Shown here: positions 1-8,039 of the stretch, piece by piece
Layout: every line of letters starts with the position of its first letter
Numbering within the stretch: position 1 is the stretch's first letter
Assembly: GCA_026692905.1 (NCBI GenBank)
Contig: JAPLNL010000040.1
Location: 1-64,000 of the forward strand
Reading direction: 5' to 3'
DNA from: Planctomycetota bacterium
Lineage (GTDB): Bacteria; Planctomycetota; Planctomycetia; Pirellulales; Pirellulaceae
Length of the DNA stretch: 64,000 nucleotides
The notes under the pieces: model-generated
What the model was told of the DNA's origin: nothing
Databases searched by the model: none
Seen by the model: only the letters and a program-made list of their open reading frames with translations
Translations under genes and position numbers: made by a program

Positions 1-163
1 CGCAATCCTCATCCACCACTGCGGACAAGGTCTCGACCAGATCGAAAAGGATACCGACCGGGACCGATTCATTGATCCAGAAGAAGCTTGTGCGTACGGA
101 CTGATTGACAAAGTCGTCGAATCCATGCCTCGCATCGAACCCAAACCGGGCGAAAAAGTCTAG
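1..163 (+). CDS. clpP: ATP-dependent Clp protease proteolytic subunit ClpP, C-terminal end (partial)
   Basis: The open frame enters from the left edge (frame beginning at base 2) and ends at the TAG at 161-163. It encodes the last 53 residues of a ClpP-type serine protease. The stretch [14 protein letters not shown] followed by [14 protein letters not shown] is the conserved end of ClpP, and the IEKDTDRD segment carries the Asp of the Ser-His-Asp triad in this family. The Ser and His lie outside the window. ClpP forms the tetradecameric chamber that degrades unfolded or tagged cytoplasmic proteins with ClpX or ClpA/C. The tail after the domain ([14 protein letters not shown]) is a short extension. 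A good intrinsic terminator follows at 195-225, so this is probably the last gene of its transcript. Confidence 0.93.
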   Translation, partial: AILIHHCGQGLDQIEKDTDRDRFIDPEEACAYGLIDKVVESMPRIEPKPGEKV

Positions 164-194
164 TTTGGGCCTTACGACATTCCAATGAATGCAC

Positions 195-225
195 AAAACG
201 GGGGAGTAACGTCCTCCGTTTTTTT
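195..225 (+). terminator. Rho-independent terminator after clpP
   Basis: An 11-bp stem (195-205 pairing with 212-222, one G-T pair) with a 6-base loop runs straight into a run of T at 219-225. It lies 31 bases after the clpP stop and has the classical intrinsic terminator form. Confidence 0.85.
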
Positions 226-294
226 GCGCAATGAAGGAACACTCTGGTAATCAACAAAGCGCTTGGGGAAAACGGGAGGGCGAGGGCACCCCTG

Positions 295-435
295 TAAACA
301 TCTTTGCAAAGTCAATTTCATTGAAAACCTTAGGGAGGGCGAGGCTCCTGCCGAGCCAACGGTGCAAAGGTTCGGCAGGAGCCTCACCCTCCCGAGCAAT
401 GAATGACTTAGGTAAACTCGTTGGAAACATGTTTA
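295..435. repeat. Palindromic repeat family 1 (GAGGCTCCTGCCGAGC hairpin), copy 1
   Basis: A repeat of about 140 bp beginning AAACATCTTTGCAAAG and ending AAACATGTTT. In the middle is a strong hairpin with arms 333-356 and 371-393 (GGGAGGGCGAGGCTCCTGCC against its near-complement). Close copies lie at 23491-23630, 48858-48995 and, partly tandem, 55827-56029. The flanks outside the hairpin are conserved too, so the unit is a discrete element and not just a stem-loop. The open frames through it are translations of the palindrome and not genes. The stretch 164-714 holds no supported gene: only the terminator, this repeat and the hairpin at 446-494. Confidence 0.85.
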
Positions 436-445
436 CAGCGGTGGG

Positions 446-494
446 GCAAGGCTCCCGCCGAGCCATTTACCCATCTAGCTCGGCAGGAGCCTCG
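446..494. repeat. Second hairpin related to repeat family 1
   Basis: Arms at 446-464 and 477-494 (GCAAGGCTCCCGCCGAGCC against GCTCGGCAGGAGCCTCGC) form a hairpin with the same core as family 1. The following CCCGTTGAAATTG resembles the sequence just after copy 2 (near 23645), so this may be the worn end of a longer or tandem element. Confidence 0.65.
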
Positions 495-714
495 CAATCC
501 CGTTGAAATTGCAAGCAATTCCCAAAAGAATTTGAGAGGCCTCCAATCCCATTGGGGCCTCAGGAAAGTGGGAAGTCTCCATGTATCCGCAGGCTTGCAT
601 TCGTTATACTGATCGAAGGAAACCAATCCGATTTCACGCCAAGATTGGTTATTATTGCCTAGTTAAGTCACGATTCCTCTCGAGTTTTTTGCGTTCTCGG
701 AACAAGGTTTCAGC

Positions 715-2355
715 ATGTTGGTAAATCGGGTATCGGTCGGTGTCTTTTCCTTTGCTCTTTGCGCCTTTTTGGGAAATGCTGCACTCGGGCACTTTCTCTG
801 GCTAGTCCCACAAGACGAAAGCGGCTCGACGGTTCAGCTGTATTTCAGCGAAGGACCTCAACCGGACAACCCAAAACTTCTCCAGAAACTGGCTGGCGTT
901 AAGCTCCAAGCGTTTCGAGGTGACAAGGAATCACAGACAGAGTCGCTTGCATTTTCGGATGACCAAAAAGTACTCGGAGCCACCTCAAAAAGCGCAACAG
1001 CCTGGCGCTTGAATCACACTTACGGCGTGCGAGGCACGGATGAAAAAAAACTGCTCATCTACACCGCACTTAGCGTCACTTGTGAACGAATCGGTATGGA
1101 GGACAGGGACAGTGTCCACATGGAAACCGAGGGCCTTGTTGTCCGCCCAACTTTTGACGGCCAGAAACTCGAAATTGAACTCTTGAAAAATGGACAGCCA
1201 GTCAAGGGATTTGAGATCGAGTTGTACTCGGGTGAAAATCATCGCACCCTCAAGACCGATGAAAGTGGCAAAGCCTCCGCCGACACTCTCGTTCCTGGCG
1301 TTTACGCAGTGCGTTGCCTTGAGACCGACGAGACACCCGGCCAACTTGATGGTGTGGACTATCAGGCCGTAACGCATTACACCACTGTTAGCTTCATTGT
1401 GCCCAATTTGAAGGTCGCGTCTTTTGTCCCCGAGGAAAAAGAATCCTTAGGCGCTTTGCCAGAAGCCATCACTAGTTTCGGCGCGACACACTACAAGGAT
1501 GCGATTTATGCCTACGGTGGAAACACAGGCGGTGCCCATTCTTATTCCAACGACCAACAGTTCAACAAGCTCGTTCGTCTCGACCTGAAGAACAACAAAG
1601 GATGGGAAGCGATTACTGAGGGAGCGAGAGTCCAGGGGAACGCGTTGGTATCACACGGAAACAGCGTCATTCTCGTTGGCGGCTTTACAGCCACAAATGC
1701 AAAGGGAGAGAAGGGCAACCTTGTTTCCCAATCCAACGTTCAACAATACGATCTCGCTGCGGGCAAGTGGTCCGACCTACCCAGTTTGCCGGAGCCTCGG
1801 TCCTCGATGGACGCCATTGTTTTGAATGGTTATCTGTACGCCATCGGTGGATGGAACATGAAAGGGAATTCCGAAGAAACCGAGTGGCACAAAACTGCTT
1901 GGCGGCTTCCTCTCGAAAACACCAAGAAGGGCTGGGAACCGATTGCTGCTCCTCCATTCCAGCGTCGTGCCGTTGCGGTTGCAGCTCACAAGGATCGCGT
2001 TTTCGTAATTGGCGGTATGAATGAGAATACGGAAACGACCACCGAAACCTGCATTTACGATCCCAAATCAAATAGCTGGAGCACGGTTTCACCTATAGCC
2101 GGCGTACCGTTGACTGGCTTTGGAACGGCAGCAGCCGAGGTTGGCGACCAACTCGTTGTATGCACCGTTGATGGGGCAATCCAGCGATTCAACGATAGCA
2201 AAAATGGCTGGGATATCATTGGCCAAATCCCCACCGGTCGATTCTTTCATCGGATTGTTCCAATCTCGGACAAAGCCTTTGCGATCATCGGCGGAGCCAA
2301 CATGAGCGTCGGCAAATTCCGCGATACACCCATTGTTCGCATGATCACTCAGTAG
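715..2355 (+). CDS. Secreted protein with DUF4198-like N-terminal part and C-terminal kelch repeats
   Basis: A 546-residue protein. Residues 1-25 form a signal peptide ending in an AALG-type site. Residues about 26-150 begin HFLWLVPQD and resemble the DUF4198/NikM-like periplasmic domain. Residues about 155-225 (PVKGFEIELYSG, TDESGKA, PGVYAVRC) look like a carboxypeptidase-regulatory-type beta sandwich. From about residue 250 there are several kelch blades, each with a double-glycine strand (YAYGGN, ILVGGF, YAIGGW, FVIGGM, AIIGGA). These are expected to form a beta propeller. The protein is probably periplasmic or surface-exposed; its ligand is unknown. The small gene at 2395 follows within 40 bp and may be co-transcribed. 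The domain calls come from motif reading only; the kelch part is the surest. Confidence 0.8.
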   Translation: MLVNRVSVGVFSFALCAFLGNAALGHFLWLVPQDESGSTVQLYFSEGPQPDNPKLLQKLAGVKLQAFRGDKESQTESLAFSDDQKVLGATSKSATAWRLNHTYGVRGTDEKKLLIYTALSVTCERIGMEDRDSVHMETEGLVVRPTFDGQKLEIELLKNGQPVKGFEIELYSGENHRTLKTDESGKASADTLVPGVYAVRCLETDETPGQLDGVDYQAVTHYTTVSFIVPNLKVASFVPEEKESLGALPEAITSFGATHYKDAIYAYGGNTGGAHSYSNDQQFNKLVRLDLKNNKGWEAITEGARVQGNALVSHGNSVILVGGFTATNAKGEKGNLVSQSNVQQYDLAAGKWSDLPSLPEPRSSMDAIVLNGYLYAIGGWNMKGNSEETEWHKTAWRLPLENTKKGWEPIAAPPFQRRAVAVAAHKDRVFVIGGMNENTETTTETCIYDPKSNSWSTVSPIAGVPLTGFGTAAAEVGDQLVVCTVDGAIQRFNDSKNGWDIIGQIPTGRFFHRIVPISDKAFAIIGGANMSVGKFRDTPIVRMITQ

Positions 2356-2394
2356 CCAACACTGAACCAAAAGCCAGAAACGACAGCCAATAAC

Positions 2395-2760
2395 ATGCCG
2401 CTCCAAATCAAGCTCGAAGCAACCGTCATTCGTCCAGGCCAATGGCTCAAAGGTTCGGTCGTTTGGGATTTCGATTCGGTTCCGAGCAAAATGGAATTGG
2501 ACGTTTCGTGGCAAACATCGGGCAAAGGAACGGACGACTTGGATATTGTGTTCGAAGAAGAATGGAGCCCGGACACCAAGAGTGGCGAGCGAAGCTTCCA
2601 GTGTCAATTGCCTCGCGGGCCGATCAGTGTCCATGGAAACTTGATCTCGATCGGCTGGCAAGTTGAATGCAACAGCAAACGTCCCAATGCGACAATCACT
2701 GTGCCATTTGTGCTTTCACAAATCGAGGGCCCCGTTCTATTGTCGTCGTTGATTAGTTAG
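2395..2760 (+). CDS. Small hypothetical protein, possibly arrestin-like beta-sandwich
   Basis: A 121-residue protein with no signal peptide or membrane segment. The opening (LEATVIRPGQWLKGSVVWDF) recalls the first strands of arrestin-like or SpoOM-like sandwich domains, in which RPGE/Q-x-hydrophobic-x-G is typical. That is an inference from pattern only. The alternating hydrophobic pattern throughout predicts mainly beta structure. It lies 39 bp downstream of the kelch protein on the same strand. The codon-by-codon pattern looks like a real gene, and no frame on the other strand gives a better protein. Confidence 0.65.
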   Translation: MPLQIKLEATVIRPGQWLKGSVVWDFDSVPSKMELDVSWQTSGKGTDDLDIVFEEEWSPDTKSGERSFQCQLPRGPISVHGNLISIGWQVECNSKRPNATITVPFVLSQIEGPVLLSSLIS

Positions 2761-2780
2761 TCGATCAAATCGCGAATGCT

Positions 2781-2985
2781 TTGTCCGGTTCGGGCTCGTC
2801 CCGACCGGACACCGCTTTGGTGTTCTAATTGACCGCGTGATGAAAATGACACCTCCGGATTCGTTGCACCGCCTTTGGCGGTGCAACGAATCCGGAGGTG
2901 CGTGGTCGAGCGGCATGAATCTAGAACACCAAAGCTGCGGACGGAGGGGCAAGCCCCAGCCGTCCTGAAATACTTTACAGCGTTG
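2781..2985. repeat. Composite palindromic repeat family 2, intact copy
   Basis: A 205-bp unit with three parts. A left arm (2781-2829) has a small hairpin of its own around TCCGGTTCGGG. A central perfect palindrome has 24-bp arms at 2850-2873 and 2877-2900 and a 3-base loop. A right arm (2920-2985) starts TCTAGAACACCAAAGCTGCGG and has another hairpin. The outer arms pair through ACACC(A)AAGC-type ends. The same unit, in reverse orientation and split by another repeat, is found at 9641-9993; a right half is at 16039-16108. The region 2761-3017 holds no gene. Confidence 0.85.
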
Positions 2986-3017
2986 CTGAAACGGGGCGTG
3001 GGGCTTGTTGGTTTAGT

Positions 3018-3166
3018 CTAGTGTAAAGCAGTTGTCCCAACTGCTTTGAAGTGAGTACACGCGTTCTCGGTTAAACATTATCGCACGCTCGATCCGAGGA
3101 TATGTGCCGAAGGTTGTGATTTGGGATGGAGACGCAGCTTGGGAACAATTGGGACAATTGTTCTAC
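3018..3166 (+). repeat. 149-bp direct repeat, left copy
   Basis: This block and 3735-3883 match over their whole 149-base length without needing gaps. Both begin CTAG-G-AAGCAGTTGTCCC and end with an ACAATTG...ACAATTGTTC palindrome, and both contain TGTGCCGAAGG in the middle. Each copy carries two small palindromes, around 3026-3048 and 3142-3162. The two copies flank the truncated hydrolase gene at 3178-3717. Confidence 0.85.
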
Positions 3167-3177
3167 TCTAGGTCACA

Positions 3178-3717
3178 ATGAGTTACTGGCTATCGGTGAC
3201 TACAACGTTGAGTGTCTTGTTTTTACTTCGCAACTCTTCGTTGAAACCCATCTATTCAAAACGCCATGTTCTTCCAATCAACTTTTTTGTGCTTCAATCT
3301 GCAGGCTGGCATTACCTAGGCTATGAAAAAATGGCGCCAGACGATATCGCAGAACGCCATCCCGAACTGATCGGATGGGTCGAACAAAATTGGTCCGACG
3401 GCAAATACTTCTCAGGAATTCACTACAAGTTCTTTCAGCAACTTTGCAAGACCAATGTGGCTGAGGCTTGGGAAGCATTTGATGGCCCCGTGTTTTCCAT
3501 TTGGGGAGATGGCGACATCGTTACTTCTGCCGAAGACCACGAATTTCTCGCTTCCATCGCGAATCGAAAACAGCAGGGAAAAGGAGAATTCAAAAAGCTA
3601 CTAGGAGTCGAACACAACCTACGCCAAGTACCAAGTGGTGAACCAGCGGCTGAGATGCTGGTTGGAGTAGTAGACGAATGGGCAAAACGGAATTTGAAAG
3701 CCAAGGATGTAAAGTGA
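3178..3717 (+). pseudogene. Truncated alpha/beta hydrolase (C-terminal part only)
   Basis: The frame encodes 179 residues. From about residue 45 it reads like the cap and C-terminal half of an alpha/beta hydrolase. GPVFSIWGDGDIVTS holds the likely catalytic Asp after strand 6, and GVEHNL holds the likely catalytic His after strand 8. The nucleophile elbow (GxSxG) and the oxyanion region that should precede them are missing, and the first 40 residues do not look like any part of this fold. The gene therefore seems to have lost its 5' half, with the start at 3178 being accidental. It sits exactly between the two 149-bp direct repeats, which suggests that rearrangement removed the front. Confidence 0.7.
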
Positions 3718-3734
3718 TTTAGAGTTTAGACACA

Positions 3735-3883
3735 CTAGAGTGAAGCAGTTGTCCCAACTGCTTTGAAGTGAGTTCATGCGTTCTTGGTCCAACGAAACCG
3801 CACGCCCGGTTCGAGAAGATGTGCCGAAGGATGTTATTAGGGATAGAGACGCAGGGCGTGAACAATTGAGACAATTGTTCGAC
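3735..3883 (+). repeat. 149-bp direct repeat, right copy
   Basis: The partner of 3018-3166. It ends two bases before the stop codon (3885-3887, reverse strand) of the neighbouring leftward gene. Confidence 0.85.
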
Positions 3884-3884
3884 A

Positions 3885-5285
3885 CTATTGCAATTTCAAA
3901 ACATAATATAGCGAGTCTACGCCGGACTGGGCGCCGTTTGAATGCTCCGAAGCCATGGGTCTTGTTGGCCGAATTCGATTTTTTGCGGGTAGCGTTGAGT
4001 GTTCCGCGGTCCAAATGTAAGCTGTGTTGCCATCGACTTCGTATCCGAACACCTCTTCGTTGGCGTTCGAATAATCCTCTACCGTCAACCCGATCTCCTC
4101 CAAGTCTCTAAGGCGAGCGGGCCATTTCCCTTTTTGGTTTTGGTACTGTCGGATTGCAATGGCGGTTCGTGTCCAGCGTGCAGAATCTTCTACGGAAATC
4201 TCAGCGGATACCACGGATTCGATGCCAGGCATGATCATCGATAGCCAGACCCCCGCCGAACCCTTGCTAGCTCGCCCTGATTCCTCAGAAAAAGCTGCGG
4301 CCCAGGAACTTAAGCCTTTCAGATCCGTATTCGGTAAATTGGCTGCCTTGGTATAGAACTCGATCAATGTCTTTACACCGCTTGGCATGAGTGGATGCAG
4401 TGCATTGTTAAGCTCGAAACCCGGCTCATTGAGACAACCTGTAGCTTGAATACTCGCAATCCCCGCAAGTCCAAACGCCCGTTCGCCATGCATCATGTCT
4501 TTCCACCGTTCGCCAAAGGATTCCTCACTGGAAAGCGAGGACCGCATCAAAGCCAACTCGTCATCGGTCCAAATGCTCTCGGTCAATGACCTGCGAATGC
4601 AAGCATGCCTCATGCCTCGCATTGCCACATTCACTAGTTCTGAAACCATGGTTTCACGAGAGTTAAAAGCTTTAGCGGTCGCTTGCATTAGCTTCAAATC
4701 CCTCATTGCCCGCTTGGTATCCCGCTGATGATAAGCGTAGTCGAAATCTAGATTTAGCAACCGCATCACCGATCGCGAGTTTTGCATACATTCCAAGAGC
4801 GTTCCAAATCCATCGAAGACAATGGGAAGCCTCACTGGGGTCGGGTGCTGGCAAGCCTTTTCGATCAACCGAAAGGCTGGCTCCATCTCCTTGAGATAGT
4901 CTCCTACGAGGTCTTCTTCCGGCCATGGACATCCGGGAATGAGTTCTGGCAATTCCTTGCCATCCGCTCCAAGGTAGGGCAGCTTCTCTGCTGATTTGGC
5001 TCCGATTCCCCAAGTGCATAGATCGAGCACCGTAAGCCAATCCTCTGTTCCCTCGGCGTGGGTGCGTTTCGTGTACCATTCTTTCAACGAAACATTATTA
5101 TAGGGGATTCCCTCTCTCGCCCAGTTCGCGATTTGAGTTTGGTTTGCTCTTGATGCAAGCCACTCTTGAGTCCCCCAATAAGCGGTTGCAATAAGACCTA
5201 GCATTACCGGCACCACCGCAATCAAAACGTACCAGCGAAGGTTGCTCGCGTACCATCTAGGCTTGTGTGTCAAAGCATTCATCAT
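3885..5285 (-). CDS. Membrane-anchored hypothetical protein
   Basis: A 466-residue protein with one N-terminal membrane helix (about residues 17-40, WYVLIAVVPVMLGLIATAYW) and a long soluble part that would lie outside the cytoplasmic membrane. No catalytic motif is recognisable. Near the C-terminus is RTAIAIRQYQNQKGKWPARLRDL. It resembles the turn seen after the helix of type II pseudopilins and in many planctomycete hypothetical proteins, where a helix is followed by 'YxxxxGxyP' and a Leu-rich stretch. This suggests, but does not prove, a structural role. It follows the ABC transporter operon on the same strand but is separated from it by the repeat array at 5333-5515, so it is probably expressed separately. 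Confidence 0.7.
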   Translation of the reverse strand: MMNALTHKPRWYASNLRWYVLIAVVPVMLGLIATAYWGTQEWLASRANQTQIANWAREGIPYNNVSLKEWYTKRTHAEGTEDWLTVLDLCTWGIGAKSAEKLPYLGADGKELPELIPGCPWPEEDLVGDYLKEMEPAFRLIEKACQHPTPVRLPIVFDGFGTLLECMQNSRSVMRLLNLDFDYAYHQRDTKRAMRDLKLMQATAKAFNSRETMVSELVNVAMRGMRHACIRRSLTESIWTDDELALMRSSLSSEESFGERWKDMMHGERAFGLAGIASIQATGCLNEPGFELNNALHPLMPSGVKTLIEFYTKAANLPNTDLKGLSSWAAAFSEESGRASKGSAGVWLSMIMPGIESVVSAEISVEDSARWTRTAIAIRQYQNQKGKWPARLRDLEEIGLTVEDYSNANEEVFGYEVDGNTAYIWTAEHSTLPAKNRIRPTRPMASEHSNGAQSGVDSLYYVLKLQ

Positions 5286-5332
5286 TTAGTCCTATGCTTA
5301 CCCTGTAACCGAATCTACTTCTTAGTACTACT

Positions 5333-5515
5333 TTAGCACGACGCGCAAGCTAGTGATTTTACTTTTTGATCCTACATTAGCACGACGCGCAAGCTAGTGA
5401 ATCAAACATCCAACTTTAGCACGACGCGCAAGCTAGTGAATCAAACATCCTACTTTATCACGACGCGCAAGCTAGTGAATCAAACATCCAATTCACTAGC
5501 TTGCGCGTCGTGCTA
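5333..5515. repeat. REP-like array: four direct units and one inverted unit (repeat family 3)
   Basis: Units of 25-26 bp beginning TTAGCACGACGCGCAAGC occur at 5333-5357, 5377-5402, 5416-5441 and 5455-5480, with periods of 44, 39 and 39 bp. An inverted unit at 5491-5515 closes the array. The spacers are nearly identical to each other (ATCAAACATCC...), which is unlike CRISPR. Single inverted pairs of the same unit lie at 11714-11773, 24825-24886 and 42743-42803. After the inverted unit the sequence GGTATGTTTGAACCCGCCGC is also partly shared with the other copies. These are REP/BIME-type elements. The intergenic region 5286-5546 holds nothing else. Confidence 0.9.
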
Positions 5516-5546
5516 GGTATGTTTGAACCCGCCGCTCGCCTAACGA

Positions 5547-8006
5547 TTACAACTCCGATACCAACGATTGAGCCCGAAGCTCCCAATTTTGGTGCCACAA
5601 TTTTCCGGGAACCCCCGTGGCCCAGAATGATGTGTCCAGCGATTCGCTTGCGACTTTTGCGATGGAAGGACGCCATGCTCTTGCGAGTGCATCGTAGCTT
5701 TCGTTTTGTTTGGATTTGTCCCGAACCTCAAGATGTTGTAGCAATTGCTGGACAAGGATCGAGGCATGTCGCTGACGCACGAGCGAGGCGACAGCAATTG
5801 ATGGAACGGATGCGTTTGGAACACCAATCCCGCCGAGATCGGTTGTGGCATTTTCTTGCGAAAATCGTTCCCAGCTCACCACGATCGCTCGACGTCGTGC
5901 CTGATCACGCAGTTCGTGGTTTGCCAAGGATCGCACCACTTTGGCGTAAAGTTCGGCACCAAGGGCTTCTTTGCGCTTTGGCTTCGTCAGTTCCTGGACC
6001 AACCAAGCCTCCATTCTATCCGCATATTCTTGCTCGACGATGCGAGGCTCCATGCGAAGCCGTTCGGAGATGGAATGCATCAGTCCTATCGCGCGTTGAT
6101 AGCGCTTTGAGGTCGCTGGCTCTGTCGCCTCGCCACTATTCAGGCGTAACGAGGTGAGCATGGCTTCACGCTGCACAAATAGGACCGCATAAAGGGACGC
6201 CTTGATCGAACCACCGTAACTGGCCAATTGGGATTCAAGGAAACCGAGTGTTTCATTGACAGAGTCTTGTATCGGTAGTGTTGCAGTCTTTTCTGCAGGG
6301 GCAACTTGTTTTTCGACCATCAGACCGTGCTCATCGATCTCGAACTCAGGGTCTGGCTCGGATTTCAGCCAGGGGTTTTCGGCGAGAACGAGTTCGATGG
6401 GAGACGAGTTAATAGCCGATTTCTTTGCGTACCCTTGGGCCTCAATCGAAAGAGCTCGCTGCACAGACGCTGGCATACCCGGATAGGACATGATGGTGAT
6501 CAAGAATGGTATGGTTGGGATGAGCAACGCCGCGAACAAGAACGCCCCTTGCGACGAATAGTACCGCCAGCCTAGCTGACCATCCATCCAAGCACGCATC
6601 ATCACCCGAGTCGCAATGAACGCGATTGCGATCGAAATGACCATCGACCACGTGGGCGCCCCTAATCCAATAAGTGCGAAGGAGCCTAGACAAACACCAC
6701 CGACCCCGATGGCAGGCGCAATACAGAAGACGACGAGCGAGCTTTTCAGCCATTGCGTTGCCCACTGAGTGGACGCATAAATTGCAACGGCACACAACAC
6801 AACCGATAGCCACGGAACCGTTGGAAATCTACGAGGGTATTGGAGTGGAGCTTCGGTCGATGCAAGAACCATCGCAATTCCGGCCCAGCAAGCCAACCCA
6901 ACAAGCATGATTCCGAACGGTAGTATTTGTCGTGTCCACCAAACCATACCCGGCGACACCCCGCGGTCCGCTAGAAATCGAATACGCAACTTGGTGCCGT
7001 CGCTACCAAAGACGGACGTACCAAGCCAACTCAAAATCAGACCGCCTATCAACCCGACATTGATATATATCCAGTCAACAGGTTGGGCCTGGGGACTATC
7101 AATGAGCCAACCAAAGCAAGGAATCAAAACAGTCGAGACCGCAGCCACAATCAGCATCCGATTTTGGGTCGCAATTTGCCATAGCAAGCTCGGGACAATA
7201 CCCTGCGGTTCCCAAATGGACCGCGCGCTTGAATGGTAACGAAAGTCCAAACGACTCCACCACTCGATCCACGAGTTCTTGACTCCATTAGCCACAAAGG
7301 AGGATCGACCGTAGCGATAGGCGATCCCGGCAACAACGGCAGCAATGAATGGGTAGTTCAGAATCGAACAGAGCAAGGAAGGCATTTTGGATGTGTTATC
7401 CAACAATCCACCCAAGGGGAAAAAATCGACCTCCAACGTGGCCAAAATCGTCGGAACTGCAGCCAGAGGAAGAATCGTAATGAGCGTTGACATGGCCGTC
7501 GGACAAATCCAAGCCAGCGAAAAGCTGATTGCCAGCAGGAAGACCGTGTTGATCGGCCACAACGCGGAATAGGTATCCAGCACATTGGAATCATAAAAAA
7601 TCTGAGGGCTCACAGCGAGCACAATGATCGAACTCACCAGCCAACACAGAAGCAGTGCAACCACACCCACGGCTAACTTGGAGGCAACGATGGTTTGTCG
7701 GCGAACAGGCAACGCCCCCATCCACGATATCGTTCGCAACTCCTTTTCCTGACTGACCAGCATCGGGCCAACACCCACTGCTAACAGTCCAGGAATAAGG
7801 ACAAATACGACCGCATGGAAATACTGCCGATCGATTGCGATAGTCAAAGCCCCTAGTAGATGAAGCAAGGCTGCAATGCCGACCAAAGCAATCAAAAGTG
7901 GCTGAATCTGCTTCCACTCTTTCCAAAGCAGTCGCTTCCAAGTCAAGAGAGTCTCCTCATGCTTGGAGTCTGGGCTTATCCCCAATGGTACGGTGCTAGT
8001 GCTCAT
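5547..8006 (-). CDS. ABC-2 type transporter permease with long soluble C-terminal region
   Basis: An 819-residue membrane protein. A cytoplasmic start (TWKRLLWKEWKQIQP) is followed by repeated hydrophobic helices from about residue 38 to 520. The early motif VSQEKELRTISWMGALPVRR is typical of ABC-2 permeases (KExRTx-LPVxR, the coupling region). From about residue 540 to the end the protein is hydrophilic and helical, about 280 residues with no known domain. That is longer than usual for the family. It lies 33 bp behind the ATPase gene at 8040-9011 in the same leftward operon, so the two should form one exporter under the GntR regulator upstream. The substrate cannot be read from the sequence. 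Confidence 0.88.
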   Translation of the reverse strand: MSTSTVPLGISPDSKHEETLLTWKRLLWKEWKQIQPLLIALVGIAALLHLLGALTIAIDRQYFHAVVFVLIPGLLAVGVGPMLVSQEKELRTISWMGALPVRRQTIVASKLAVGVVALLLCWLVSSIIVLAVSPQIFYDSNVLDTYSALWPINTVFLLAISFSLAWICPTAMSTLITILPLAAVPTILATLEVDFFPLGGLLDNTSKMPSLLCSILNYPFIAAVVAGIAYRYGRSSFVANGVKNSWIEWWSRLDFRYHSSARSIWEPQGIVPSLLWQIATQNRMLIVAAVSTVLIPCFGWLIDSPQAQPVDWIYINVGLIGGLILSWLGTSVFGSDGTKLRIRFLADRGVSPGMVWWTRQILPFGIMLVGLACWAGIAMVLASTEAPLQYPRRFPTVPWLSVVLCAVAIYASTQWATQWLKSSLVVFCIAPAIGVGGVCLGSFALIGLGAPTWSMVISIAIAFIATRVMMRAWMDGQLGWRYYSSQGAFLFAALLIPTIPFLITIMSYPGMPASVQRALSIEAQGYAKKSAINSSPIELVLAENPWLKSEPDPEFEIDEHGLMVEKQVAPAEKTATLPIQDSVNETLGFLESQLASYGGSIKASLYAVLFVQREAMLTSLRLNSGEATEPATSKRYQRAIGLMHSISERLRMEPRIVEQEYADRMEAWLVQELTKPKRKEALGAELYAKVVRSLANHELRDQARRRAIVVSWERFSQENATTDLGGIGVPNASVPSIAVASLVRQRHASILVQQLLQHLEVRDKSKQNESYDALARAWRPSIAKVASESLDTSFWATGVPGKLWHQNWELRAQSLVSEL

Positions 8007-8039
8007 GATTCCCTCGTTGTTCTTTCAGTGAATCGATGA

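Noticed and set aside
231-506. Open frame of 91 codons downstream of clpP
   Set aside because: It is the translation of family 1 palindromes (GRARLLPSQR, GSAGASPSR) with no ribosome binding site.
5333-5515. Possible CRISPR array
   Set aside because: The units are 25-26 bp but the spacers are nearly identical and only 13-19 bp long, one unit is inverted, and the same unit occurs as isolated inverted pairs elsewhere. No cas genes are present.
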